64,000 nt of DNA from Otis tarda (lineage: Eukaryota > Chordata > Aves > Otidiformes > Otididae), in contig CM048553.1 in the NCBI GenBank assembly GCA_026413225.1, positions 117,372,690 through 117,436,689 of the forward strand. The letters run 5' to 3'. Numbering within the stretch: the stretch's first letter is position 1; each line of letters opens with the position of its first letter. The notes beneath the pieces are model-generated. The model saw nothing but the letters and a program-made list of their open reading frames with translations. It did no database searches and was not told the DNA's origin. The position numbers were made by a program, and so were the translations under genes. Of the stretch, positions 57,901-61,337 are shown piece by piece.

Positions 57901-59161
57901 GCAGTTCACCAATTTCACAGATAAAGAGGAGCACAGAAACTGAGAAAAGGGTGCAGTTTCCAATAGCTCTCAAAAATTAGAATTTTCAGGATCAAGTCTT
58001 TTCTTTTACTCTCAATATTTCACACTAAGTTGAGGACATGGCTTGTAAATTAGGTATCAAAGATGTAGCATTATGCAATTTCTTATCATCGTAAAAAAAA
58101 AAAAAAAAATCAACATACTATGACAATATCACTACCTAATCTGCATGAATTTTCACCAGTCTTTTGCTATAACAAAGTAGAATTTCTCACTGCATGTTGA
58201 AATTTAAGTACAATAAATCACTCATGTTTAAATAGGGCAATGCATACATGCATTAAGTATGTACTCAAAGGCTTTAACAGATTAGGGTCTTAATTAGGAG
58301 GAGTTTAATCTTCTCTGCTCTCCAGATCATGTCTCATTTAGAATTATTCACAACGTCTTATCCCTTGGAGATCTGAAAAAACATTTTTAGAATATTCTAG
58401 CCATTTTGACAGTGAAATATGAAACACAGAGTTTCACGTCAAAAAACAAGACAAGGAATCACATTTTTTCCTCAAAATCTTTTTGTCCTTAAACTTTTAG
58501 TGACAACTTTATAAACTCTATGCATTAAGTAAAAGGACAAAACAAAAGAAGCCAGGAGGACTAACTTCAACACAAAACTGTATATTAGTAGCGACATTGT
58601 AAATAAATTCTGATATTTATTCCATCAAGTGTAACAAGTTAGTATATCAGTCTTGTAAGAGAAAAACTCTCTAATGCAATGAGTTGATACCACAATCAAA
58701 GCATGAGTATTTTCTACGTTAAAATAATATTATGATTTAACACAACTTCAGAAGAATGATAACATCAGGAAACATTAAAGACGCTGTTCAGCCACTTTTT
58801 TAGCATTATATAAAAACAAAACTATTTGATAAACCTGGATAAGTAAAAACAATTACTCAAAAAATAATTTAGTAACTTTAATATATGCCCTGAACCTGAA
58901 ACTAAAGTTAGAAACCGTACAGGAAATTCCAATTTAAGTTATGAAAAACACAGTATCATTACATACCACTAATGTTGAGATCATAATCTCCAGCTGTGAT
59001 CACATTGGCTACTAGTCCTTCAGCAGGCTGACTGACAGACACAACATCATTCAAAAGTTTTCGAATGGCACCGGGCTGAGGTGGGTGAGTAATAATGTTG
59101 TTGACAGCAATCTTCAAATTTTTAATTATGTGAAGCTGATTATTAGGATCTCTCATGTGAA
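9760..59161 (-). CDS. TRAPPC8: TRAPPC8, trafficking protein particle complex subunit 8 (28 coding exons, 5' end outside)
   Basis: TRAPPC8 is the metazoan Trs85 homologue. In TRAPP III it helps activate RAB1 and acts in ER-Golgi traffic and autophagosome formation, in the cytosol and on early secretory membranes (family knowledge). Exons, high to low coordinate: 58967-59161, 52805-52894, 51309-51483, 50818-50971, 49560-49647, 47847-48094, 46500-46615, 45040-45190, 43702-43802, 42108-42213, 39542-39673, 37311-37535, 36134-36242, 35196-35390, 34876-35006, 33970-34044, 33166-33292, 31944-32101, 30698-31140, 27496-27643, 26113-26209, 25158-25226, 25002-25042, 23125-23313, 22434-22535, 13668-13813, 12026-12115, 9760-9994. 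All introns are GT-AG and all phases join, giving 4136 nt with a TGA stop and no internal stop. Translation tracks the vertebrate protein throughout, for example [19 protein letters not shown] and [18 protein letters not shown]. The first exon(s), about 52 codons, and the promoter lie beyond 64000. Confidence 0.96.
9995..12025 (-). other. TRAPPC8 intron 27
   Basis: 2031 bases with GT-AG ends. I see AT-rich unique sequence with short simple runs (for example CA-rich bases near 10338-10348) and no repeat family or exon that I recognise. A pair of roughly 60-codon open frames on opposite strands at 10050-10242 has no family signature and looks like chance. Confidence 0.7.
12026..12115 (-). CDS. 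TRAPPC8: TRAPPC8 window exon 27
   Basis: 90 nt, phase 2 in and phase 2 out, about residues 1323-1353. It reads [15 protein letters not shown] followed by a [13 protein letters not shown] strand, matching the alternating beta-strand pattern of the C-terminal domain. The acceptor follows TCTCTTCGCAG and the donor is AAG|GTAATA. Equal entry and exit phase means it could be skipped without a frameshift. Confidence 0.95.
12116..13667 (-). other. TRAPPC8 intron 26
   Basis: 1552 bases, GT-AG. AT-rich unique sequence; I recognise no mobile element, RNA gene or extra exon. Confidence 0.7.
13668..13813 (-). CDS. TRAPPC8: TRAPPC8 window exon 26
   Basis: 146 nt, phase 0 in and phase 2 out, about residues 1275-1323. 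Translation starts [16 protein letters not shown] and ends FNHSFHQK plus a split codon. It contains [16 protein letters not shown], a highly conserved C-terminal segment. The acceptor follows TTTGTGTTTCAG. The donor is AAAAAG|GTTAGT, somewhat off consensus at +3. It is separated from exon 25 by the longest intron in the window (8.6 kb). Confidence 0.96.
16229..16260 (+). other. G-run cluster, possible G-quadruplex
   Basis: Four G runs on the plus strand (16229-16231, 16233-16236, 16243-16248, 16257-16260) with loops of 1, 6 and 8 bases lie in an otherwise AT-rich intron. The last loop is a little longer than the usual 7-base rule. The G strand is the template strand of TRAPPC8, so a quadruplex would form in DNA and not in the transcript. 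Confidence 0.35.
19889..19905 (+). repeat. Poly(A) tract
   Basis: A run of about 17 A on the plus strand in intron 25. No retroelement body is recognisable upstream of it, so I treat it as a simple repeat and not as an insertion tail. Confidence 0.7.
20610..20645. repeat. 15-bp inverted repeat (hairpin) in intron 25
   Basis: Arms TTATAACTCACCTCC (20610-20624) and GGAGGTGAGGTATAA (20631-20645) pair at 14 of 15 positions around a 6-base loop CATCTC. Two more pairs are possible outward (20608-20609 with 20646-20647). Too short for a typical miRNA precursor. No terminal duplication or transposon end is visible. Confidence 0.75.
20735..20759 (+). repeat. TAA/TAAA microsatellite
   Basis: Repeated TAA units with one TAAA interruption, 25 bases, in intron 25. 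Confidence 0.85.
22208..22336 (+). mobile_element. CR1 LINE 3' tail fragment
   Basis: About 130 bases matching the 3' end of avian CR1. It contains GGCCAGGTTGGATGAGGCTC, then CTCCTTGCAGGGAGGTTGGA, CTAGATGACCTTTG and a terminal CATTCTATGATT. It is strongly 5'-truncated, as is usual for CR1, with no coding part. It lies about 100 bases past the donor side of exon 25 (22434-22535) and is antisense to TRAPPC8. Confidence 0.9.
22434..22535 (-). CDS. TRAPPC8: TRAPPC8 window exon 25
   Basis: 102 nt, phase 0/0, about residues 1241-1274, translating [20 protein letters not shown] then [14 protein letters not shown]. The acceptor follows TTATGTTCTGTAG and the donor is CAG|GTAATG. It is symmetrical, so it could be skipped in frame. 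Part of a C-terminal beta domain. Confidence 0.96.
22536..23124 (-). other. TRAPPC8 intron 24
   Basis: 589 bases, GT-AG. A plus-strand poly(A) run near 22999-23008 is the only feature; otherwise unique AT-rich sequence. Confidence 0.7.
23125..23313 (-). CDS. TRAPPC8: TRAPPC8 window exon 24
   Basis: 189 nt, phase 0/0, about residues 1178-1240. It starts [20 protein letters not shown], passes through a less conserved, basic stretch ([18 protein letters not shown]) and ends [17 protein letters not shown]. The acceptor follows CTTTTTCTTGCAG and the donor is AAG|GTATGT. The conserved ends with a variable middle suggest a loop between two beta strands. Confidence 0.96.
23314..25001 (-). other. TRAPPC8 intron 23
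   Basis: 1688 bases, GT-AG. I see no mobile element or RNA gene. Short overlapping open frames on both strands around 23932-24214 lack family similarity. Confidence 0.65.
25002..25042 (-). CDS. TRAPPC8: TRAPPC8 window exon 23 (41-nt small exon)
   Basis: Only 41 nt, phase 1 in and phase 0 out, about residues 1164-1177. It completes a split Glu codon and reads [13 protein letters not shown], a well-conserved motif. The acceptor follows TTATCCCTTAG and the donor is CAG|GTAGGT. The intron to exon 22 is just 115 bases, so the two exons probably form one splicing unit. Confidence 0.94.
25158..25226 (-). CDS. TRAPPC8: TRAPPC8 window exon 22
   Basis: 69 nt, phase 1/1, about residues 1141-1164, reading (D)[20 protein letters not shown] then SE. 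The acceptor follows TTTTTCTTTCAG and the donor is GAAG|GTAAGT. From memory the mammalian protein has about six more residues between RC and YTFAD, so the linker here is shorter. The exon is symmetrical and can be skipped in frame. Confidence 0.93.
25227..26112 (-). other. TRAPPC8 intron 21
   Basis: 886 bases, with an unusual donor (see exon 21). Purine-rich patches around 25465-25508 on the plus strand; nothing else recognised. Confidence 0.65.
26113..26209 (-). CDS. TRAPPC8: TRAPPC8 window exon 21
   Basis: 97 nt, phase 0 in and phase 1 out, about residues 1109-1141, reading [20 protein letters not shown] then [12 protein letters not shown]. The acceptor follows TTTCTTCCTTAG. The donor is AAAG|GTCTGT, weak at +3 to +5. 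I place it there because the reading frame and the next exon's split Asp codon require it. Confidence 0.93.
26210..27495 (-). other. TRAPPC8 intron 20
   Basis: 1286 bases, GT-AG. It begins next to exon 20 with an AT-only repeat (27462-27487) that includes a 16-base perfect palindrome. The remainder is unique AT-rich sequence. Confidence 0.7.
27462..27487 (+). repeat. ATT/AAT repeat with 16-bp palindrome beside exon 20 donor
   Basis: TTA repeats switch to ATA repeats, making the perfect palindrome TTATTATTAATAATAA (27472-27487). Its edge is 8 bases from the exon 20 boundary (27496), so in the pre-mRNA it lies directly after the 5' splice site. Confidence 0.85.
27496..27643 (-). CDS. TRAPPC8: TRAPPC8 window exon 20
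   Basis: 148 nt, phase 2 in and phase 0 out, about residues 1059-1108. It reads [20 protein letters not shown], then [18 protein letters not shown] and [11 protein letters not shown], a beta-rich conserved stretch. The donor is ACT|GTAAGT. The acceptor is TCCTAG preceded by more than 50 pyrimidines without a single purine. Skipping would shift the frame. Confidence 0.96.
27646..27701 (-). promoter_or_regulatory. Extra-long pyrimidine tract at exon 20 acceptor
   Basis: On the gene's strand, 56 consecutive bases before the acceptor AG's own A and T (plus strand GGAAGGAGG onward, then A-rich with scattered G) contain no purine apart from that AG. TTTCTTTC units resemble PTB/U2AF-type binding sequence. 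The branch-point adenosine must lie upstream of 27701, more than 55 nt from the splice site. Confidence 0.7.
29131..29135. repeat. Target-site duplication CCAGG (left)
   Basis: Five bases CCAGG directly before the TG that opens the LTR; the same five bases occur at 29611-29615 after its closing CA. Confidence 0.85.
29136..29610 (+). mobile_element. Solo LTR of an avian endogenous retrovirus (ERVL-like)
   Basis: 475 bases starting TGTGCTGGTTTTGGCTG and ending AAATCACACCA, so TG...CA. It is flanked by perfect CCAGG duplications, which proves insertion and later loss of the internal region by LTR recombination. I recognise the sequence as a common avian LTR type: ATTAAACTGTC (around 29480) followed by TCTCAACCCAC fits the polyadenylation/R region. 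The 5-bp duplication suits the ERVL class. The middle seems shorter than the copies I remember, so it may be internally deleted. There is no viral coding sequence. It is antisense to TRAPPC8. Confidence 0.88.
29611..29615. repeat. Target-site duplication CCAGG (right)
   Basis: Matches 29131-29135 exactly; marks the right edge of the solo LTR. Confidence 0.85.
29955..30057 (+). repeat. A-rich (AAAAC/CAA) low-complexity block
   Basis: About 100 bases of A runs broken by C, with CAACAACAAC units near 30004-30013. An open frame on the other strand here would be a Phe/Leu-rich artefact. No retroelement body adjoins it. Confidence 0.85.
30698..31140 (-). CDS. TRAPPC8: TRAPPC8 window exon 19 (largest, 443 nt)
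   Basis: Phase 0 in and phase 2 out, about residues 912-1059. It starts [20 protein letters not shown], passes through [20 protein letters not shown] and [20 protein letters not shown], and ends [20 protein letters not shown] plus ESIKRHSKM. This is a complete Ig-like beta-sandwich region typical of the TRAPPC8 C-terminal half. The acceptor follows TCTCCTATACAG and the donor is ATGTG|GTAAGT. It has the strongest single-exon match in the window. Confidence 0.97.
31141..31943 (-). other. TRAPPC8 intron 18
   Basis: 803 bases, about 40% of it a CR1 fragment (31228-31552) starting only 88 bases from the exon 19 acceptor. The acceptor's polypyrimidine tract and branch site must fit into those 88 bases. 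Confidence 0.75.
31228..31552 (+). mobile_element. Old CR1 LINE fragment
   Basis: A diverged CR1 3' portion in plus orientation. It has GGGGAGGTCTGGACTGAACA, TTAGGAAGTATTTCTTTACC, GTGGTCAGACACTGGAATA and the terminal part TTGGTCCCTTCCAACTGAAC then ATTCTATAG. It differs from the CR1 at 40213 enough to suggest an older subfamily. It is antisense to TRAPPC8 and has no intact frame. Confidence 0.85.
31944..32101 (-). CDS. TRAPPC8: TRAPPC8 window exon 18
   Basis: 158 nt, phase 1 in and phase 0 out, about residues 859-911. It reads [40 protein letters not shown] and [13 protein letters not shown]. The acceptor follows AATTGTTTCAG and the donor is GAG|GTATGT. The [14 protein letters not shown] and [11 protein letters not shown] segments are highly conserved in the family. 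Confidence 0.96.
32102..33165 (-). other. TRAPPC8 intron 17
   Basis: 1064 bases, GT-AG. A plus-strand T run near 32899-32909; no mobile element or extra exon recognised. Confidence 0.7.
33166..33292 (-). CDS. TRAPPC8: TRAPPC8 window exon 17
   Basis: 127 nt, phase 0 in and phase 1 out, about residues 817-859. It reads [20 protein letters not shown], then [20 protein letters not shown] and QT. The acceptor follows ATATCTCCACAG and the donor is ACAG|GTAAGT. The [13 protein letters not shown] motif is a beta-strand pair typical of the first C-terminal Ig-like domain. Confidence 0.96.
33293..33969 (-). other. TRAPPC8 intron 16
   Basis: 677 bases, with a CR1 fragment filling 33548-33841; the flanks are unique. 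Confidence 0.75.
33548..33841 (-). mobile_element. CR1 LINE fragment (sense to TRAPPC8)
   Basis: Read on the minus strand it gives GGAAACACTAACTAGGATGG, GGGCACAGACTGCCCGGAG, GGCCCTACTTGAGCAGGCGA, CCTCCAGAGGTCCTTTCCAG and a terminal CCATTCTGAGATTCTG. It belongs to a CR1 subfamily different from the 40213 and 55134 copies. No coding frame survives. It lies about 130 bases after the exon 16 donor in the transcript. Confidence 0.87.
33970..34044 (-). CDS. TRAPPC8: TRAPPC8 window exon 16
   Basis: 75 nt, phase 0/0, about residues 792-816. It reads [20 protein letters not shown] then EETKV, aligning to the mammalian EMIGAEVISEFLINGEESKV segment. The acceptor follows GCTTTTCAG region sequence (TTCAG) and the donor is GTG|GTAAGT. 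Symmetrical and in-frame skippable. Confidence 0.94.
34045..34875 (-). other. TRAPPC8 intron 15
   Basis: 831 bases, GT-AG, with a 26-base poly(A) run (34141-34166) about 100 bases upstream of the exon 16 acceptor in the transcript (there it is a U run). No mobile element recognised. Confidence 0.7.
34141..34166 (+). repeat. Poly(A) tract (26 bases)
   Basis: The longest homopolymer in the window; poly(U) in the TRAPPC8 transcript. No retroelement upstream. Confidence 0.9.
34876..35006 (-). CDS. TRAPPC8: TRAPPC8 window exon 15
   Basis: 131 nt, phase 1 in and phase 0 out, about residues 748-791. It reads [20 protein letters not shown], then [20 protein letters not shown] and TKEL. The acceptor follows TTGCACTTTAATAG and the donor is [30 protein letters not shown] is the start of the first C-terminal beta-sandwich domain and is strongly conserved. 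Confidence 0.96.
35196..35390 (-). CDS. TRAPPC8: TRAPPC8 window exon 14
   Basis: 195 nt, phase 1/1, about residues 683-748. It starts [20 protein letters not shown], continues [20 protein letters not shown] and ends [15 protein letters not shown]. An acidic linker ([12 protein letters not shown]) leads into a helix. The acceptor follows CTCATCCTAG and the donor is GAAG|GTAAAG. The intron to exon 15 is only 189 bases. Confidence 0.96.
35391..36133 (-). other. TRAPPC8 intron 13
   Basis: 743 bases with an unusual GTTAGA donor; unique AT-rich sequence, nothing recognised. Confidence 0.65.
36134..36242 (-). CDS. TRAPPC8: TRAPPC8 window exon 13
   Basis: 109 nt, phase 0 in and phase 1 out, about residues 647-683. 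It reads [20 protein letters not shown], then [17 protein letters not shown] proline-rich linker precedes the conserved [13 protein letters not shown] motif. The acceptor follows TTTGCTCCAG. The donor is GAAG|GTTAGA, poor at +3 but required by frame and by the next exon's split Gly codon. Confidence 0.95.
36243..37310 (-). other. TRAPPC8 intron 12
   Basis: 1068 bases, GT-AG; a short CA run near 37075-37084, otherwise unique. Confidence 0.7.
37311..37535 (-). CDS. TRAPPC8: TRAPPC8 window exon 12
   Basis: 225 nt, phase 0/0, about residues 572-646. It starts [20 protein letters not shown], continues [20 protein letters not shown] and [18 protein letters not shown], and ends [13 protein letters not shown]-like helical pairs ([24 protein letters not shown]) place it in the central solenoid. 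The acceptor follows TTTTTCTTGCAG and the donor is AAG|GTAAAT. Confidence 0.97.
37536..39541 (-). other. TRAPPC8 intron 11
   Basis: 2006 bases, GT-AG. Unique AT-rich sequence; a pair of chance open frames on opposite strands around 38532-38925, no mobile element recognised. Confidence 0.65.
39542..39673 (-). CDS. TRAPPC8: TRAPPC8 window exon 11
   Basis: 132 nt, phase 0/0, about residues 528-571. It reads [20 protein letters not shown], then [20 protein letters not shown] and KAGQ. Its amphipathic helices ([24 protein letters not shown]) match the family's solenoid. The acceptor follows GCTTTTAAATAG and the donor is CAG|GTAAGT. Confidence 0.97.
39674..42107 (-). other. TRAPPC8 intron 10
   Basis: 2434 bases, with the largest CR1 copy of the window (40213-41066). 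The flanks are unique AT-rich sequence. Confidence 0.8.
40213..41066 (+). mobile_element. CR1 LINE, 5'-truncated, with residual reverse-transcriptase frame
   Basis: About 850 bases of CR1 in plus orientation (antisense to TRAPPC8). It spans the C-terminal part of ORF2 and the 3' end CCATTCTATGATTCTATGA. One frame stays open from about 40279 to 40956 (225 codons) and shows CR1 ORF2 signatures such as [10 protein letters not shown]-like [45 protein letters not shown] and [19 protein letters not shown]. The frame then shifts at an A8 run (about 40855-40862): the last CR1 residues continue in a different frame. With no 5' half and this frameshift it cannot move on its own. The long open stretch suggests a fairly recent insertion. 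Confidence 0.93.
42108..42213 (-). CDS. TRAPPC8: TRAPPC8 window exon 10
   Basis: 106 nt, phase 2 in and phase 0 out, about residues 492-527. It reads [20 protein letters not shown], then [15 protein letters not shown]. Two TPR-like helices. The acceptor follows TTTTTGCTTTAG and the donor is GAG|GTAAAT. Confidence 0.97.
42541..42545. repeat. Possible target-site duplication CAAGT (left)
   Basis: CAAGT precedes the presumed element end TGTGCTAGG; the same five bases occur at 43502-43506. See the element for the uncertainty in its right edge. Confidence 0.4.
42546..43501 (-). mobile_element. LTR-like endogenous retrovirus remnant (sense to TRAPPC8)
   Basis: A GC-richer block of about 955 bases. 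Its low-coordinate edge reads TGTGCTAGGTTGACC, that is ...GGTCAACCTAGCACA at the 3' end on the minus strand, an ending I recall from long avian LTRs. Inside, a theme of the form (A/T)GGTCCTCTCCA...GGCTGCAG recurs (43015-43215), as in U3 arrays of such LTRs. CAAGT at both edges gives a perfect 5-bp duplication but leaves a 5' end without TG; shifting to TGTTTATTGG...TAGCA restores TG/CA with a 4-of-5 match. No pol or env sequence is seen. A 175-codon plus-strand frame (42825-43352) is Ser/Pro/Cys-rich and not a gene. Confidence 0.6.
43502..43506. repeat. Possible target-site duplication CAAGT (right)
   Basis: Same five bases as 42541-42545; supports insertion of the intervening element if its edges are as drawn. 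Confidence 0.4.
43702..43802 (-). CDS. TRAPPC8: TRAPPC8 window exon 9
   Basis: 101 nt, phase 0 in and phase 2 out, about residues 459-492. It reads [20 protein letters not shown], then [13 protein letters not shown]. Almost identical to the mammalian sequence; PRPYPAHYM(E/D)TAIQTYRD is a family hallmark. The acceptor follows TTTCTCTTGTAG and the donor is GCAA|GTATGT. Confidence 0.97.
43803..45039 (-). other. TRAPPC8 intron 8
   Basis: 1237 bases, GT-AG (GTTGGT donor). An A run near 44321-44335; otherwise unique. Confidence 0.7.
45040..45190 (-). CDS. TRAPPC8: TRAPPC8 window exon 8
   Basis: 151 nt, phase 2 in and phase 0 out, about residues 408-458. It reads [20 protein letters not shown], then [20 protein letters not shown] and [10 protein letters not shown]. 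The first clear solenoid helices ([26 protein letters not shown]). The acceptor follows TTTGTATTTATAG and the donor is CTG|GTTGGT. Confidence 0.97.
45191..46499 (-). other. TRAPPC8 intron 7
   Basis: 1309 bases, GT-AG; unique AT-rich sequence, nothing recognised. Confidence 0.7.
46500..46615 (-). CDS. TRAPPC8: TRAPPC8 window exon 7
   Basis: 116 nt, phase 0 in and phase 2 out, about residues 370-408. It reads [20 protein letters not shown], then [19 protein letters not shown] basic, Ser-rich conserved linker between the N-terminal domain and the solenoid. The acceptor follows TTTTTGCAG and the donor is GCT|GTAAGT. Confidence 0.96.
46616..47846 (-). other. TRAPPC8 intron 6
   Basis: 1231 bases with consensus ends. 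The first 135 bases after exon 6 stay open in frame up to a second, strong donor (ACT|GTAAGT at 47706-47711); see findings. The rest is unique, with a T run near 47283-47291. Confidence 0.7.
47847..48094 (-). CDS. TRAPPC8: TRAPPC8 window exon 6
   Basis: 248 nt, phase 1 in and phase 0 out, about residues 287-369. A variable, Ser/Thr-rich linker ([18 protein letters not shown]...) is followed by the conserved block [19 protein letters not shown] and [18 protein letters not shown]. From memory the mammalian linker is about three residues longer. The acceptor follows TCTTTCAATAG and the donor CAG|GTAAGT is perfect consensus. Confidence 0.96.
48095..49559 (-). other. TRAPPC8 intron 5
   Basis: 1465 bases, GT-AG; unique AT-rich sequence, an A run near 49036-49046. 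Confidence 0.7.
49560..49647 (-). CDS. TRAPPC8: TRAPPC8 window exon 5
   Basis: 88 nt, phase 0 in and phase 1 out, about residues 258-287. It reads [20 protein letters not shown], then TDGLDSEIK. Acidic and polar, less conserved than its neighbours; aligns to the mammalian SYEDGP...SNKNSDN...LDGLDNEVK segment. The acceptor follows CCCCTTCTGGCAG and the donor is AAAG|GTATTT. Confidence 0.93.
49648..50817 (-). other. TRAPPC8 intron 4
   Basis: 1170 bases, GT-AG; unique. A local direct repetition of GCTAAGC/CACTGCTAAGC occurs at 49907-49940 on the plus strand. Confidence 0.65.
50818..50971 (-). CDS. TRAPPC8: TRAPPC8 window exon 4
   Basis: 154 nt, phase 2 in and phase 0 out, about residues 206-257. 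It reads [20 protein letters not shown], then [20 protein letters not shown] and [11 protein letters not shown]. The [13 protein letters not shown] and IPDPWSQYL motifs are diagnostic of TRAPPC8/Trs85. The acceptor is preceded by a run of T then CAG; the donor is CAG|GTATTA. Confidence 0.97.
50972..51308 (-). other. TRAPPC8 intron 3
   Basis: 337 bases, GT-AG; unique sequence, with a poly(T) tract (gene strand) against the exon 4 acceptor. Confidence 0.75.
51309..51483 (-). CDS. TRAPPC8: TRAPPC8 window exon 3
   Basis: 175 nt, phase 1 in and phase 2 out, about residues 148-206. It reads [40 protein letters not shown] and [17 protein letters not shown]. Part of the N-terminal GTPase-like domain of the Trs85 family. 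The acceptor follows ATGAATTTAG, a poor pyrimidine tract. The donor is AAAG|GTGAGT. The split first codon is Cys after the standard exon 2 and Gly after the alternative exon. Confidence 0.97.
51484..52804 (-). other. TRAPPC8 intron 2
   Basis: 1321 bases between exon 3 and the standard exon 2. A runs near 52312-52325 and 52600-52612; no mobile element recognised. Confidence 0.7.
52805..52894 (-). CDS. TRAPPC8: TRAPPC8 window exon 2, standard form
   Basis: 90 nt, phase 1/1, about residues 118-147. It reads [20 protein letters not shown] then [10 protein letters not shown] and a split Cys codon. This is the form found in the mammalian protein as I recall it (one Thr-to-Cys change in RETFLQ). 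The acceptor follows TACTCCAG-type sequence (TTCCAG|CT). The donor is GCGT|GTATCC, weak beyond GTAT. A related, alternative exon lies 3.3 kb upstream at 56219. Confidence 0.95.
53211..53227 (+). repeat. CA microsatellite
   Basis: 17 bases of CA dinucleotide repeat in the intron before exon 2. Confidence 0.9.
55134..55566 (-). mobile_element. CR1 LINE 3' fragment (sense to TRAPPC8)
   Basis: About 430 bases. On the minus strand it starts within the last part of CR1 ORF2 (GGGCTGGAGCACCTCTCCTA, then CTGAGAGAATTGGGGCTGTT) and runs to the 3' end CATCCCAAACCATTCTATGG. Several frameshifts break the ORF2 frame; fragments such as [15 protein letters not shown] and [19 protein letters not shown] remain legible. 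It is closely related to the copies at 40213 and 59888 but in the opposite orientation, so the copies could pair in the transcript. Confidence 0.92.
55713..55735 (+). repeat. TTTG microsatellite
   Basis: Tetranucleotide TTTG/GTTT repeated about five times, 23 bases. Confidence 0.9.
56219..56302 (-). CDS. TRAPPC8: Candidate alternative exon 2 of TRAPPC8 (duplicated exon)
   Basis: With the acceptor after TAAAG (end 56287) it is 69 nt and reads [20 protein letters not shown] then FYS, phase 1/1. This lines up with the standard exon's [18 protein letters not shown] and E identical and most other positions conservative. Two more acceptors, CAG at 56294-56296 (75 nt) and CAG at 56303-56305 (84 nt), also keep frame; the last has the best pyrimidine tract (TTTTTTCTATCAG) and adds DRSVK at the start. 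The donor is TTCAG|GTATTT. It splices in frame onto exon 3, giving Gly instead of Cys at the joint. I do not know whether it is already annotated in vertebrates. Confidence 0.65.
56830..56850 (+). repeat. AAAT microsatellite
   Basis: TAAA/AAAT units after an A run (56819-56829), about 21 bases. Confidence 0.9.
58093..58109 (+). repeat. Poly(A) tract
   Basis: A run of 17 A on the plus strand; no adjoining retroelement. Confidence 0.85.
58967..59161 (-). CDS. TRAPPC8: TRAPPC8 first coding exon in the window (exon 1 here)
   Basis: 195 nt, phase 1/1, about residues 53-117. It completes a Val codon, then reads [40 protein letters not shown] and [20 protein letters not shown], ending LNIS. The ATG inside it (HMRDP) is probably internal: the mammalian protein has about 52 residues before this point. 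The acceptor follows TTTTCTAG and the donor is AGTG|GTATGT. Part of the N-terminal GTPase-like domain. Confidence 0.97.
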
Positions 59162-59887
59162 CTAGAAAAGAAAAGAGATAGGCTTTATTGAGGAGTATAC
59201 CAGAGTTAAAACAGTTACCAAAAATTGGTATTTCTTAAATAGATTTTTCTTTCTTTAAAGAACACTTTCTTCACTAAACTGCTCCAATGTCAATTCTAGA
59301 TCACAGACCATAATACCCAAGTATCAAAAATGGAGTGAGGGGAAGGGAAGAACGAGAGATTACTTCAACGCTAGGTTCATCTATACAGACTGATGAAAAC
59401 CTAGTATAGAATCTTAGCTTATAAAAATATTCACCCAGAGCAACAAAGTACTCAAAACCCACACCCTACCCTGCTGCAGCCCCTTCCTTGTGGAATGTAC
59501 TCAACTTGCACAGAAAGCCTAAAGCAACCACGTATGGATGTCACATAACATTTCATATTCCAAGGCATCCCCAGTTTCCAAGAAAACTCCAGCACATAAC
59601 AGCATACAAGAATCTTGACAGGGATAGCATAGTAATAGTTCATCCAAAATGAACATATCCTTTCATTTTTAATACTACAGTGTGATTATCTTTGTTTGGT
59701 TTGTTGTTGTTTCTAAATAAATGCTTTTAGAACTCCCTTGTTTTTGGGGGCAAAAGGCATCACAGAATTTATTTATTTCAACAGAATGTTATTGAAGTTA
59801 CATTTCTTGAGTGACAAACTGTTGGTAAAAATTAATCAATTAAAAATAAAATCAATGTTAGCAACACACGTTAGTAACACACTGTTT

Positions 59888-60570
59888 GAGAGCAGCCCTG
59901 AGGAGAAGGACTTGGGGGGTACTGGTGGATGAGAAGCTCAACATGAGTTGGCAATGTGTGTTTGCAACCCAGAAGGCCAATCGCATCCTGGGCTCCGCAG
60001 AAGCAGCATGGCCAGCAGGTCGAGGGGGGGTGATTCTCCCTCTACTCTGCTCTCGTGAGACCCCACCTGGAGTACTGTGTCCAGCTCTGGAGCCCTCAGC
60101 ACAGAAAAGACCTGTTGGAGCAAGTCCAGAGGAGGGCCACGAAGATGATCAGAGGGCTGGAGCACCTCTCTTATGAGGAAAAGCTGAGCGAGTTGGGGTT
60201 GTTTAGCCTAGAGAAAAGCAGGCTCTGGGAAAACCATATTGCAGCCTTCTAGTACTTAAAGACAGGCTTACAAGAAAGATGGAAACAAACTCTTCAGCAG
60301 GGTCTGTTGCGATAGGACAAGGGGTAATGGTTTTAAACTAGAAGGAGGCAGGCTCAGACTAGATGTACGGAAGAAGTTTTTTTACAATGAAAGTGGTGAA
60401 ACATTGGAATAAGTTGCCCAGAGAGGTGGTGGATGCCCCATCCCTGGAAACATTCAAGGCCAGGTTGGATAGGACTCAGCAACCTGATCTGTCCCTGCCC
60501 TTTGTGGGAGTGTGGGACTAGATGACCTTTAAAGGTCCCTTCCAACCCTAACCATTCCATGATTCTATGA
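59888..60570 (+). mobile_element. CR1 LINE fragment with broken reverse-transcriptase frame
   Basis: About 680 bases in plus orientation, from GAGAGCAGCCCTGAGGAGAA to the end ACCATTCCATGATTCTATGA. Fragments of CR1 ORF2 ([38 protein letters not shown]) lie in different frames, so several indels have broken it, for example in the G run near 60024-60030. More decayed than the 40213 copy but collinear with it. Antisense to TRAPPC8. Confidence 0.92.
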
Positions 60571-61321
60571 GCACCAACATATCTGATTCAATTTTAAATA
60601 CTTGTTTTAAAAACAAAGTCTTACAAGTATTAAATATTCATTTCAGAATTATACATGAGAGTTTTGCCTGACAAATAGTGGATTACTGCATGCAGCCTTA
60701 AAAAAAAACCTAACAATACAGCAAAAACGTCTATGGACCTAGTGTTCAGGGCAGAACTACAAACAGCTGGCAAGTAAGCAAGATGCTGGTGTGTAAAGCT
60801 TGCTTATTTAGAAAAAGTGAAGTAGACTGCTAGCAATGAAAATAATAGTTCAAAAAATAAACAGATTCATTATTAAAATAGGCCTTTAAAAGCACGATAC
60901 CCGCCTTATGTTATCAGCACACAGTAACTTACATTGTTTTGGCTTTGCGTTACTTATCCAAAAAATATTTTCCTCCCATTAAGACCAACTTCTCCAAGAA
61001 AGCCTTCAGACAGAAAACACCACTAGAGTCCCATGCCCATGCAAAGGGGTCAATACTAAGCCTAAAAGATAAGGTAGCAAACTCCACCAAGATGATTAAT
61101 GAACAATGGTATTTAACTGAAAGTTAAAGCTGAAATTCCATATGACTGTGACAGCTATACATGTGGTGCCTTTATTGTTTGTATGTTTAAAAAATATCAT
61201 CATATGCAGATTTAACTTTTTACTTTAATTGTGATTGCTTTTATTCCCTAAGTCCCTGCTTTTGTTTTGTTTTGGAGGTTTTGTTGTTTTTCAAAAAAAA
61301 GTGTGTCTTCTGAAAAGAAGG

Positions 61322-61337
61322 AAAAAAAAAAAAAAAA
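61322..61337 (+). repeat. Poly(A) tract
   Basis: A run of about 16 A after AAGG on the plus strand; simple repeat. Confidence 0.8.

Larger units (their letters stand above)
56303..58966 (-). other. Intron between exon 1 and the alternative exon 2
   Basis: 2664 bases. An AAAT microsatellite (56830-56850) and a poly(A) run (58093-58109); otherwise unique AT-rich sequence with no mobile element recognised. Confidence 0.7.
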